Part shown: positions 26,422 to 34,453 of the stretch, piece by piece
Position numbering within the stretch: the first letter of the stretch is position 1
Layout of the letters: every line of letters starts with the position of its first letter
NCBI RefSeq assembly: GCF_000429965.1
Contig: NZ_AUCW01000018.1
Span: 1-64,000, forward strand
Length of the DNA: 64,000 nt
Reading direction: 5' to 3'
Source of the DNA: Desulfogranum mediterraneum DSM 13871
GTDB taxonomy: Bacteria > Desulfobacterota > Desulfobulbia > Desulfobulbales > Desulfobulbaceae
Position numbers and translations under genes: made by a program
Notes under the pieces: model-generated
The model's input: the letters and a program-made list of their open reading frames with translations, nothing else
The model's database searches: none
Told to the model about the DNA's origin: nothing

Positions 26422-26778
26422 ATGGGAACAATACACTATAAGGACAAAGATATAGCACTGGATGGAGAGGGCTTTCTCTGTGCCGGAGAAGAGTGGAACC
26501 AAGAGGTTGCCCAACAGATAGCAACCAGAGAGGGGATCCCCCGTCTCAACGAGGAGCAGTTGGAGATTATTCAGTTCATGCGGGAATACTTTCATAAGTA
26601 CAAGGTGTTTCCCATTCTCAATAATATCTGCAAGCTCAGCCATCAGCCCAAGCAGTGCGTCAATGAACAGTTTGTCAATCCTGAACTGGCCTGGAAGATT
26701 GCAGGCCTGCCCAAACAGGAGGGGTTTCATTTTATCAGTATGGATGGCAAAACCTACAAGATGGAATCCTGTTGCTGA
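26422..26778 (+). CDS. DsrC/TusE-like sulfur-relay protein with displaced cysteines
   Basis: 118 residues with perfect GGAGG spacing. Residues 10-100 follow the DsrC/TusE fold: DGEGFLCAGEEWNQEVAQQIA, LNEEQLEIIQFMREYFHKYK and the swinging-arm segment ELAWKIAGLPKQEG. In DsrC the arm reads ACKIAGLPKPTGCV with two redox cysteines. Here they are Trp91 and Phe102, and the chain continues 16 residues to end in a vicinal pair, C117-C118; C20, C70 and C79 also occur. It may be a specialised sulfur-transfer or sensing variant rather than the sulfite-reductase partner. A small Cys-containing protein follows 24 bp downstream. Confidence 0.8.
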   Translation: MGTIHYKDKDIALDGEGFLCAGEEWNQEVAQQIATREGIPRLNEEQLEIIQFMREYFHKYKVFPILNNICKLSHQPKQCVNEQFVNPELAWKIAGLPKQEGFHFISMDGKTYKMESCC

Positions 26779-26802
26779 GCCCTGTGCGGCAAGGGGGAAG
26801 TT

Positions 26803-27057
26803 ATGTATACCAGTAGTCAAATTTGTGAGAAAATTAGCAGCATGTATCCTGATATCGGAGCCTGCGGAGCCGAACTTGAGGTCTCCTTTGACGGTGAGAA
26901 TAAATCATGGCTGGTTCATCTGAAAAAAGGTGAACATGAGTTGGAGCATCACCTGGAGTTTGTGGACGCAGAAGACTGCCTGGATGGAAAACAGTGTGTT
27001 GCCCTGGGATTGGAGGTGTCCCAGCTGTTAAACAATATTAAGGGAAAACAGTTTTAG
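26803..27057 (+). CDS. Small Cys-containing protein coupled to the DsrC-like gene
   Basis: 84 residues, no signal or membrane segment, acidic, with four cysteines (C8, C21, C59, C65) in ICEK, IGACGAEL, DCLDG and QCVALGL. An alternating beta pattern (AELEVSFDGENKSWLVHLKK) is followed by a helix. I do not recognise a named family. It starts 24 bp after the DsrC-like stop, so a joint role in sulfur or redox handling is likely but inferred from position only. Confidence 0.7.
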   Translation: MYTSSQICEKISSMYPDIGACGAELEVSFDGENKSWLVHLKKGEHELEHHLEFVDAEDCLDGKQCVALGLEVSQLLNNIKGKQF

Positions 27058-27283
27058 CGCAATTCAGCCTGGTATCAAGGCCTTGGAGCAGGGTAGTTCA
27101 TCCTGGCGCATGTCCCCCGGAGGTTCAGGAGGGAGATGAAGGGAGGAGCGTGGCACCCTGCTCCCTGGTATCGAGGGGGGACACGCCTCCATAGCAACGA
27201 TTGCTCTTTGGGCACAGGCGCCAACGAAGCCACGAAACCAAGAAACAGCCCTTGAGCCTGCCTTTACCTGAAGGTGAGCAAGA

Positions 27284-27337
27284 GAACAGAGCTATGCCCG
27301 GCCCTCAACCTTACGAGGGCCGGGCATAGCTCTGTTC
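27284..27337 (-). terminator. 23-bp hairpin with the PilZ-gene stop codon in its loop
   Basis: The last codons of the PilZ gene form one arm of a perfect 23-bp stem (arm begins GAACAGAGCTATGCCCGGCC), the 8-nt loop contains the TAA, and the other arm is 27284-27306. On the minus strand it is followed by TCTCTTGCTC, only weakly T-rich. It could end transcription from either side. Confidence 0.6.
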
Positions 27338-28009
27338 GATCAGCTGCGCATCTTCAGCCGTGATGTTCATAAATTCCACCGCAATAAAATCCTCACTTTT
27401 GCGTACAACCAGAGCCTTGAGACGTCTGCTTGCTTGAGCGGTTCCCTGAGAACCGAGCACAAACTCCAGGAAGATCGTTTCATAGCACTCCACAGCAAAG
27501 GGGACAGCAGCAATCTTGCAACCGCTGGTAGAGATGTCGATGATGGTACCTGTACCGTTCTCCCGGGGTGTTTCAATGCGCACCTCCAGGTTGGAGGTCG
27601 GGTAGCGTTTCCCCTTGCGATCGATAATAATAGCATCATCAGTCAGCAGTTTTTCGGCCTCTTCCCGGGAAGAGACATAGATGGGTTTGTAGCCCTGGAT
27701 TGTGTCGTGAAGTTGTAAAAACTGTCTGAACAGGGTGTTGTCCTTGCGGACGATGCGAATGGTGGAGCCGACCTCCTGGGAGAGGAGGAACTCAATGATC
27801 TTGTTGAGGACCGGGATGGCTGAGATGTACCAGAAGTCGCAACGGGAATAATCGGCGACCACATGGAAACCGGGGCGAAGGTCGGCAACAGAAAATCGAA
27901 TGTCGGTGTAGAGCGATTCGATATTTTGTTTTTTGAGTTGTCCCAGAAGGGAGAAGTAAAGAATGTTATTGGCCTGGTCCAACCGTATCTGCGGCTTTTC
28001 GCTGGTCAT
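27311..28009 (-). CDS. PilZ domain protein with N-terminal STAS-like domain
   Basis: 232 residues. The N-terminal half (LYFSLLGQLKKQNIESLYTD, FHVVADYSRCDFWYISA) looks like a STAS/SpoIIAA-type alpha-beta domain. The C-terminal half (from ~residue 130) is a PilZ domain: RKGKRYPT supplies the RxxxR c-di-GMP clamp and IIDISTSGCKIAA the D/NxSxxG motif. It therefore probably binds c-di-GMP and regulates surface or motility functions through a partner. Monocistronic. Confidence 0.82.
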   Translation of the reverse strand: MTSEKPQIRLDQANNILYFSLLGQLKKQNIESLYTDIRFSVADLRPGFHVVADYSRCDFWYISAIPVLNKIIEFLLSQEVGSTIRIVRKDNTLFRQFLQLHDTIQGYKPIYVSSREEAEKLLTDDAIIIDRKGKRYPTSNLEVRIETPRENGTGTIIDISTSGCKIAAVPFAVECYETIFLEFVLGSQGTAQASRRLKALVVRKSEDFIAVEFMNITAEDAQLIEQSYARPS

Positions 28010-28272
28010 GGGCAGTTGTGCAAAAATAGAGGGGATGCCTTGGATGCCTTGGGGGGAGAGGAATTTTTCTTCATTAGCTTACTTTATACGCTGCCCTTTC
28101 TCAAGGCATTCGTCCTGAGTGGCGTCCTGAGCGGCAAAGAGAGTCTTGATGGTCTCGATCCATACCTCTTTTACTGACGCCGATTTTTTTTCGATAACTA
28201 TCCTCTAAGCTCTGCCAAGTTTTTGCAGGGTGATCTCCGCTCCACCGCCTTTGGCCATGCCCGATAGGCAGG
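28010..28272. other. Upstream region of the PilZ gene, first part of a 647-bp gap
   Basis: No supported gene in this part. It must hold the promoter of the minus-strand PilZ gene. The rest of the gap is taken up by a palindromic repeat copy, a partial repeat end and the leader of the phosphatidyltransferase gene. Confidence 0.4.
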
Positions 28273-28423
28273 CTTAAGGCCACCTTGAAAAATGGCCTTT
28301 TCTTCCAATCTTGGCGTTGCGCTCAAAATTTTATCCTCGGAATATCAAACATATGCCTGCGGCAAAATTTATCGCGCGCCTTAACCTTGATCGAAAAATC
28401 TCATTTTTCAAGGTACCCTTAAG
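28273..28423. repeat. Palindromic MITE-like repeat, best-preserved copy
   Basis: The left end CTTAAGGCCACCTTGAAAAA and the right end, read on the minus strand as CTTAAGGGTACCTTGAAAAA, match at all but two positions. The interior is almost identical to 16911-17062 (TTGGCGTTGCGCTCAAAATT, CCTCGGAATATCAAACATAT, AAAATTTATCGCGCGCCTT). A second partial right end (GACAAGATCTCATCTTTCAA, GATACCC) follows to about 28461. Confidence 0.88.
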
Positions 28424-28656
28424 CTGATCTTCGAGACAAGATCTCATCTTTCAAGATACCCTTTTCCGGATCAAAGTGGTACAAACCAGCAGGTGGATGG
28501 GGTTGTACGGTTCTGCCGGGAGGGGCAGGTTGGAGAAATGGTCCAGCCCGGTATCGGCATATGCCTAAAGCTAGCTTGAGCAAACTCGTACCATCTACGA
28601 CAACGACATCCGTATTTCATTTCAGATCAGCTTCAAAGTTTCCCAGAGAAGGACCT

Positions 28657-29955
28657 ATGGAACGATTATTGGTAATTACCCTCGCAGCAGCCCTGAGTAC
28701 CGTGTTTTATTACTGGTTCTCCTGGGCAGTGAACAGAAAGAAAATGCAGGAGTTCATCTTTGCCAACCAGTGGTTGATGCATCCCAATGCCATCTGCTAC
28801 TGGAGAACCCTGCTGGCCCTGGTGGCGCTGGTGCTTTACTTTTTTAGCAGCCAGCAGTCGCTGGGGATCATCATCTTTGGCTTTGCCGCGGTGCTGGACG
28901 GTGCCGACGGCATCGTTGCCAGGCGCTGTGACCTGGGTTCTACCTGGGGAGAGTGGTTGGATCCCATGTGTGATAAGTTGACCTACCTGCCTCCCTTGAT
29001 CGGCTTTGCCTACACCGGGATCGTCTCCATTGGCCTGATCTGGGCCCTGGTGGCTGTCGAGCTGTTTGGCCAGTTTTTTGCCCGCCACGTGCTCTCCCTG
29101 CTCAAGCTCTCCGGTGCAGCCAACAATTTCGGCAAGATCAAGGCCATCATCTGTTTTGCCCTGGTGATCTTCTGTGCCTTGCTGGATGAAAATCCAGGCG
29201 TCATTGATATCGGCAACGAGGTGCTGATGGCCTGTATTATCCTCTCCTCAGCTTCGGTACTGTTCAAGTTCATCCCCAACAGGCTCTATGCCGACATCCT
29301 CTCCACCCTGAACTTTTTTTGTGGCCTCACCAGCCTCTATCTGACCCATCATCAACACTTTGCCGGGGCCATCCTGGTGATCATCGTCGGCCAACTCTTT
29401 GACCTCTTTGACGGTCGAATGGCAGAGATCCACGGTGGGACGAAGTATGGCCCATACCTGGACGATATTGCAGACTTTGTCAGTTTCGGCCTGGCTCCAG
29501 CCTATGTGATTGTCCGCTCCGGCGGGACCATGGCCCCTTTTTTCGCGGTGATCTTCTTTGTTGCAGTGGCCTATCGGCTGGTCCGTTTTGTTGTCGTGGA
29601 TAAAAAACGGAGCGATCTTCCGGAAGGTGTTTTCTGCGGCCTGCCCAGTCCGGCAGGGGCCCTGCTGGTGTTGGGTGCCTCTCTGACCTTTGATCCGGAT
29701 TTGATCTGGGTGATCACCTCCCTGTCCGTGGGGCTGATGGTCAGTCACCTCCGTTTTGCCCACTTTGGCCGGGTTATCCTCAAACAGCTGCCCAAACCCT
29801 TATTCTTCCTGGCCAGCGCGACCCTGGTCGTCACCATCGCCTATGTGCTCAAGGCCAAGAATGTCCATATGTTTGGAGTCTTGATCCTCTGCTCGGTGAT
29901 TCTCTATATGGTGGCCGGTCGGAAGTGCCCGCCACTGGAAAATGCCGGGTCCTGA
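28657..29955 (+). CDS. Tandem CDP-alcohol phosphatidyltransferase fusion (PgsA-like plus PssA-like)
   Basis: 432-residue membrane protein carrying two CDP-alcohol phosphatidyltransferase motifs, where family members normally have one in about 180-250 residues. Motif 1 is complete: D81, D84-G85, A88-R89, G98, D102, D106 (LDGADGIVARR, WLDPMCDK). Motif 2 is D249, D252-G253, G265, D269, D273 (FDLFDGRMAEIHGG, LDDIADFVSFGLAPA), where the AR arginine is Glu257. The second half resembles phosphatidylserine synthase (PNRLYADILSTLNFFCGLTS, DFVSFGLAPA). It may catalyse two phospholipid head-group reactions, or one half may be regulatory. The start was chosen for AAGGA four bases upstream. Confidence 0.85.
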   Translation: MERLLVITLAAALSTVFYYWFSWAVNRKKMQEFIFANQWLMHPNAICYWRTLLALVALVLYFFSSQQSLGIIIFGFAAVLDGADGIVARRCDLGSTWGEWLDPMCDKLTYLPPLIGFAYTGIVSIGLIWALVAVELFGQFFARHVLSLLKLSGAANNFGKIKAIICFALVIFCALLDENPGVIDIGNEVLMACIILSSASVLFKFIPNRLYADILSTLNFFCGLTSLYLTHHQHFAGAILVIIVGQLFDLFDGRMAEIHGGTKYGPYLDDIADFVSFGLAPAYVIVRSGGTMAPFFAVIFFVAVAYRLVRFVVVDKKRSDLPEGVFCGLPSPAGALLVLGASLTFDPDLIWVITSLSVGLMVSHLRFAHFGRVILKQLPKPLFFLASATLVVTIAYVLKAKNVHMFGVLILCSVILYMVAGRKCPPLENAGS

Positions 29956-30021
29956 GTCCTCCTCCTGAGTTCCCTCTCCGGCCTGGTGGATCTCCACCAG
30001 GCCGGCCCCCTGTTCCGACTC

Positions 30022-30444
30022 TTATCCTTGATCCTCTTCTTGGTTCTCTGCAACTGACCGGCTCAGCCAGTTGCGCAGCTGTCGTTCAATCCGTGGCTGA
30101 ATTTCCTCAAGCAGTTCGGCGTCCTCCAGGTAGGGGCAGGGCCTGTCGTAGGGGAACTGACGACACTGTCTGGGGCGGGCAGGGTGGATGGTGCAACGAC
30201 GGTTGAATTGTTGGTTATCGAGAAAGATGCAGGAACCGTCTTCCCTGGTCCGGAAGGTGTTCTTTCCCTCCAGGTACAGTCTTCGTACCTCGCCGTCCCT
30301 GATTTGAAAGTAGCGGCCAATCCGGTTGATGTCGATGGCATCCAGGTAGAGGCTGGCTCCTTCCAGACGGTAACAGCAGTAGCCGGGACAGTAGTTGCAG
30401 AAGGTCTTGTTGGTGGCGAGGCTGTAGGCTGCTGTTTCGGTCAT
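30022..30444 (-). CDS. YkgJ family cysteine-cluster protein
   Basis: 140 residues. The N-terminal cluster C16, C19, C23, C24 (FCNYCPGYCCYR) and later cysteines in GSCIFL, RRCTIHPARPRQCRQFPYDR and PCPYL follow the CxxC-x3-CC pattern of the YkgJ/YcgN family, thought to bind zinc or an Fe-S cluster; function unknown. A second, shorter family member is at 55480-55887. Monocistronic. Confidence 0.88.
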   Translation of the reverse strand: MTETAAYSLATNKTFCNYCPGYCCYRLEGASLYLDAIDINRIGRYFQIRDGEVRRLYLEGKNTFRTREDGSCIFLDNQQFNRRCTIHPARPRQCRQFPYDRPCPYLEDAELLEEIQPRIERQLRNWLSRSVAENQEEDQG

Positions 30445-30509
30445 TGGGGGTCCTTGGACGCATATCCGGTGGGGGGATGTGGGGGGAGCTCATCGCCCCC
30501 TTGATTAAT

Positions 30510-30637
30510 TGATTTTTCTCCGAACCTTGACCTTGGGCTCAAGGTTTTGTTCCCGGAATATCAGTCGCATGCCTGCGGCAAGACGTATCGTCTGGTTTGA
30601 CCTTGATCGGAAAATCTGATTTTTCAAGGTACGCTAC
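30510..30637. repeat. Palindromic MITE-like repeat, truncated or diverged copy
   Basis: Contains CTCAAGGTTTTGTTCCCGGA, ATATCAGTCGCATGCCTGCG and the right end TTGACCTTGATCGGAAAATC then TGATTTTTCAAGGTACG, matching the right two-thirds of the copies at 16911 and 28273. The ACCTTGAAAAA left end is degraded. Lies between the ykgJ-type and yitT-type genes. Confidence 0.75.
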
Positions 30638-30647
30638 AGCTTTGCCC

Positions 30648-31529
30648 TCACCACTTCTTCCGACGGTAATCGCGGCCCAGCATCTCAGAGGCATCCATCA
30701 CCACCATAAGGGCCATGGGATCATGGCGTTGAATGATATCCCTGAGCACCGTGATCCTGCTCGCCTCGACCACGATGAAGATCATGGTTTTTTGGTTGTT
30801 GCTGAGGAGGTCGTCCCCTTGGACGATGGTACCGTGGGGGCCAAGGTGTTGACCAATCTGTTCGGCCAGGAGCGTGGTCTGCTCCGAGACGATATGAACC
30901 ACCTTCTCGGAAGGGCCGCCGGTGAGGATCATGTCGATGCAGCGGGAGGTGACATAGATGCTGATCAGTGACCAGAGCGAGGGTTCTATCCCGTTGAAGA
31001 CCAGTGCCGACGAGGAGATAATCAGGGCATCGATGCAGAGAATGGTATGCCCTGCCTTAATCCCATATCGATCGCTCAGTATCCTGGCAACAATGGTTGA
31101 GCCTCCTGAGGAGCCGTGGCCGCGGAGGACCAGGCCTACGCCCAGGCCAATAGCCACCCCTCCGAACAGGGCGGCCAGGAGCAGGTTGTCGCTTATGGGC
31201 TCAAGTTGAAGCACCAGCTGAAAGGTATCGACCAGGCCTGAGACCAGGAAGATGGAGATAACCGTTCTTATCCCGAAACCCTTGCCCAGATGTCGCATCC
31301 CTATAAGGAGCAGGGGCAGGTTGATGGCGAGCATGATCGCCCCCAGGGAGATGGCCGGCAAAATATGGTTGATCAGGATACCCAGGCCAGGACTGCCGCC
31401 GGTGGCGATATTGTTGGGAGCAAGAAAGAGGACCACTCCCAGGGCTGTCAGCAGGGAACCGGTGACGATATAGCATGCATTTTTCAGTTCATAGCCAAGG
31501 GCGGTGGACGGTCTAAAGAGTGAAGCCAT
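30648..31529 (-). CDS. YitT family membrane protein with DUF2179 domain
   Basis: 293 residues. Five or six N-terminal helices (ACYIVTGSLLTALGVVLFLA, NNIATGGSPGLGILINHI, GGVAIGLGVGLVLRGHGSSG) match the YitT/DUF161 family. The C-terminal ~85 residues (SEKVVHIVSEQTTLLAEQI, MIFIVVEASRITVLRDIIQR) are the cytoplasmic DUF2179 domain. Function is unknown, possibly transport. The start at 31529 precedes the first helix; longer starts add proline-rich sequence. Confidence 0.87.
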   Translation of the reverse strand: MASLFRPSTALGYELKNACYIVTGSLLTALGVVLFLAPNNIATGGSPGLGILINHILPAISLGAIMLAINLPLLLIGMRHLGKGFGIRTVISIFLVSGLVDTFQLVLQLEPISDNLLLAALFGGVAIGLGVGLVLRGHGSSGGSTIVARILSDRYGIKAGHTILCIDALIISSSALVFNGIEPSLWSLISIYVTSRCIDMILTGGPSEKVVHIVSEQTTLLAEQIGQHLGPHGTIVQGDDLLSNNQKTMIFIVVEASRITVLRDIIQRHDPMALMVVMDASEMLGRDYRRKKW

Positions 31530-31759
31530 GGGTACGCTGTCTGCTCGCTGCTGGGGGGGCATGGGGCTGTCGGTCGGCCTCCCTTGTACGGTAATCCCGG
31601 AGATACTACCAGGAAAAAAAGACCTTCGGCCAAATTGGCTCCTGCCGACCGCGTAGCAGACCATGGCCACGGCATCCCGAGCCAGGATGCTGCAGAGGCC
31701 TCTTTAGCGAACGGTCCATCCCGGGGCTGACGGTGCCCTTGACCGTCAGTTGCACTGCA

Positions 31760-31805
31760 CAGCCCAGCGGCGATCAGCCCAGCGGCGATCAGCTCAGCGG
31801 CTGGT
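31760..31805. repeat. 15-bp tandem repeats over the antiporter stop codon
   Basis: CAGCCCAGCGGCGAT occurs at 31760-31774 and again at 31775-31789, with a third, partial unit from 31790 (CAGCTCAGCGG). The antiporter stop codon (31789-31791) lies at the second unit boundary, so the array extends into the downstream gap. Confidence 0.6.
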
Positions 31806-34284
31806 CATCATAGAGGATGTTCAGATTTTTCAGGAGATGACGGTCATCACGCAGCAGTTGGTGCACCGTGGAGCGGTTGAACCAGATGATCTCCACCGGT
31901 CCCAGGCAGCGGATGGTGGCGTCATTTTTGCCGGTAAGCACGGTGTAGACGCCCAGGACCGTACCCGGACCCAGGATATCGGCCCCTATCCGTTCCTCCT
32001 CTCCAGCCTGATTGTCGAGTTGTTCAACCGCACCCCTTACGAGCAGGGCCAGAGAGCCGTCTGGCTCTCCATGGTGATAGAGAACTTCCCCCTTGTGATA
32101 GATCCGGACCTCCATGGCATTCTGCAACCGTTGCCTGGTCTCTGCGGCCGTGCCCTCAAGCCAGGGAGCACGTTCCAGGATGTCCCGGGGCGGTGGAACT
32201 TCGATCTTGGTAGGGGTCTGGTGCAGTTGCTTGAGCCTGGTTTCCACCTCGTCAAACATCTTGTCCGCCTCTGCCTTATCCAGGAGGCCGTCATCCAGAA
32301 GTCCCTCGATGGTGGCTCGCTGGCGGTTGAGCAGGGAGCGGGATGCGGCCCTGGTTTCCAGGGCGATAATGACTTCGGGAAAGGCCTGACGCAGCTGCTC
32401 TATCCGCTCATAGGCGATCCGTTTATTCCTGAGTACCTCGCCCTGCACCTCCTCTGCAGACTGGGGTGAGGGGTCGAGCAGTTCTATCATCTTGGGATAG
32501 CTGTTCATGGCGTGGATGAAGCCGCGGGCAACATCATAGCCCAGGGCCAGGCGGTCAAAAGAGATGGAGAGCAGTAGCCTGTTGAGCAGGGGGACCCGTT
32601 CCAGCCAGCGAAAGAGCAGGGGCATGTCCCAGAGCTTGTAGAGCAGCGGTCTGGGTGAAATGGTCGGTTCTTCATCCAGGGCCCGTTCGACGGCGTCCAC
32701 CAGGATGTTGGTGGCTGCCCCGCCTAAGAGGCCTTGCTGGAACTGGAGCCAATACTGTTTTCGTTCCGCCTCCAACAGGCGCCGTTTGAATTCGCAGTCA
32801 ATATCTGCCTGCCGGGCGGCCGTGGTGTTAAGGAGAGGTGGCGGAGTGGTGGATGTCGGGGCGAGGATGGTGGCGGAGATCAGCTGCCAGTCAGCTCTTT
32901 GAAAAAATCGGTTCTGCCGGAGCAGGGGCAGGAGTTCGTTCATCTCGCGGACAATGTGGGTCCTGGCCTGGTCCACGGTGGCCTGTTTGCCCGTAGGCAG
33001 GCTGTTCAGGCCAAGCCATCTGAGCACCAGGGGCATGGTTGTACCGTTGATCAACAGGGTCAGAACCACGATACCGGCGGTCATGAAGAGGACCTGGTTA
33101 CCGAATTCCGTGGCAATCCGCTGGTCCTGGGTGATGATCAGAGCCATGGTAAGGGCGACCGCCCCGCGTAAGCCGCCCCAGATCAGCACCGTTGCCTTGT
33201 GGATGGTGATTCCGATTCCGATACGACGCAGCAGGGGGAGAAAGAGCAGGATGGAGCCGGCCCGGATCAGGAGGATGCCGCCAAAAAAGAGCAGCAGGGC
33301 CTTCCAGGCGGCTGTCTGATCAAGCTGAACCCGGAGGGCGATGATCAGGCCGACCAGGAGAAAGATCAGGGTGTTGGCCAGGTAGGCCATCACCTTCCAG
33401 AAGTGGTGGAGAAAACCGGCTATCTCCGGGGAGATCCTGGTGCGGCCGATGCCGGCCAGGAGCAGGGCCAGGGTAACCACCGCAACCACTCCGGAAACAT
33501 GGAAGATGCTTTCAGCGGTAAGGAAGGCCAGGTAGGCCACGGTGATGGAGAGGGTGATCTCCACCATCGCGTCCTTGTAGATCTTGCCCAGAAAGATAAT
33601 GGCCAGGCCGCCGAAAAAGAGGCCGACCAAGAGCCCCATGCTCACCCCCCAGAGAAATTGCCACCCTATGCCCGGAAGCAGGGACCAGGAGAGCTCCTGC
33701 TGGCTCTCGCCGACCATGAGGTGATAGAAGAGGGTGAAGAGGACAATGGCTGTGCCGTCGTTGAGCAGGGACTCTCCCTCCAGCAGGGTCTCCAGCCGTT
33801 TGCGGGAGCTCAACTCCTTGAGCAGGGCCACCACAGCCACCGGATCCGTGGCGCTGATCAGGGAGCCGAAGAGCAGGGCCGCGGTCCAGCTCCAGTTCCA
33901 GGGGAAGAGATATTTTGCCAGGGTGGCGGTCAGGATGGTGCTGACCAGCAGGCTGGGGACCGCCAAAATGGCTATCTGGAGGAGGGTCCGGCGAAAGAGA
34001 TGGACCTCCATGGCAAAGGCCGATTCAAAGATCAGGGTGGGAAGGAAGAGAAACATGATCAGGTGCGGGTCCATGTTGGTGACCAGTTCCAGGGTATGAC
34101 CAAAGAGGCCGACCTCTGCAGGGACCATACCGCCCCGCTGGGCAAAGCCCAGGCCGAGCCCGAGGAGCAGCAGAGCGATGGTATAGGGCAGGGCGATGTT
34201 TTTTAAAAAGTGCCGCAGGATCGAACCTGTGAGCAGGGAGAGGATGACGAAGAGGAGAATGAGGAAACCTGTCTGCTGGTCCAT
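31789..34284 (-). CDS. CPA1/NhaP-type cation:proton antiporter with C-terminal cNMP-binding domain
   Basis: 831 residues. The first ~420 form a 12-13 helix antiporter unit; the ion-binding motif is ESLLNDGTAIVLF (ND type, electroneutral CPA1). A long helical linker (residues ~440-700) leads to a cyclic-nucleotide-binding-like beta-roll (VRIYHKGEVLYHHGEPDGSL, GPGTVLGVYTVLTGK). It probably exchanges Na+ or K+ for H+ with gating by the C-terminal domain. The cNMP domain lacks an obvious canonical phosphate-binding arginine cassette, so it may be a fold relic. Monocistronic. Confidence 0.9.
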   Translation of the reverse strand: MDQQTGFLILLFVILSLLTGSILRHFLKNIALPYTIALLLLGLGLGFAQRGGMVPAEVGLFGHTLELVTNMDPHLIMFLFLPTLIFESAFAMEVHLFRRTLLQIAILAVPSLLVSTILTATLAKYLFPWNWSWTAALLFGSLISATDPVAVVALLKELSSRKRLETLLEGESLLNDGTAIVLFTLFYHLMVGESQQELSWSLLPGIGWQFLWGVSMGLLVGLFFGGLAIIFLGKIYKDAMVEITLSITVAYLAFLTAESIFHVSGVVAVVTLALLLAGIGRTRISPEIAGFLHHFWKVMAYLANTLIFLLVGLIIALRVQLDQTAAWKALLLFFGGILLIRAGSILLFLPLLRRIGIGITIHKATVLIWGGLRGAVALTMALIITQDQRIATEFGNQVLFMTAGIVVLTLLINGTTMPLVLRWLGLNSLPTGKQATVDQARTHIVREMNELLPLLRQNRFFQRADWQLISATILAPTSTTPPPLLNTTAARQADIDCEFKRRLLEAERKQYWLQFQQGLLGGAATNILVDAVERALDEEPTISPRPLLYKLWDMPLLFRWLERVPLLNRLLLSISFDRLALGYDVARGFIHAMNSYPKMIELLDPSPQSAEEVQGEVLRNKRIAYERIEQLRQAFPEVIIALETRAASRSLLNRQRATIEGLLDDGLLDKAEADKMFDEVETRLKQLHQTPTKIEVPPPRDILERAPWLEGTAAETRQRLQNAMEVRIYHKGEVLYHHGEPDGSLALLVRGAVEQLDNQAGEEERIGADILGPGTVLGVYTVLTGKNDATIRCLGPVEIIWFNRSTVHQLLRDDRHLLKNLNILYDDQPLS

Positions 34285-34453
34285 GGAACTCCACTGGTGA
34301 ATGGGTGAAGGCCGAGGCCTGGAACGAGGGAGACCTGTTTCTTTTTAGAGTACACCAAGTGCGGTAAAAAGAGAGCGATTTTTCTCGGCAGAGGGTGAGA
34401 GGTGGAGGGAGCTGCCGGGATTGTTCGCTCAAGCCGGGGCCTGGCCGCCGGCC

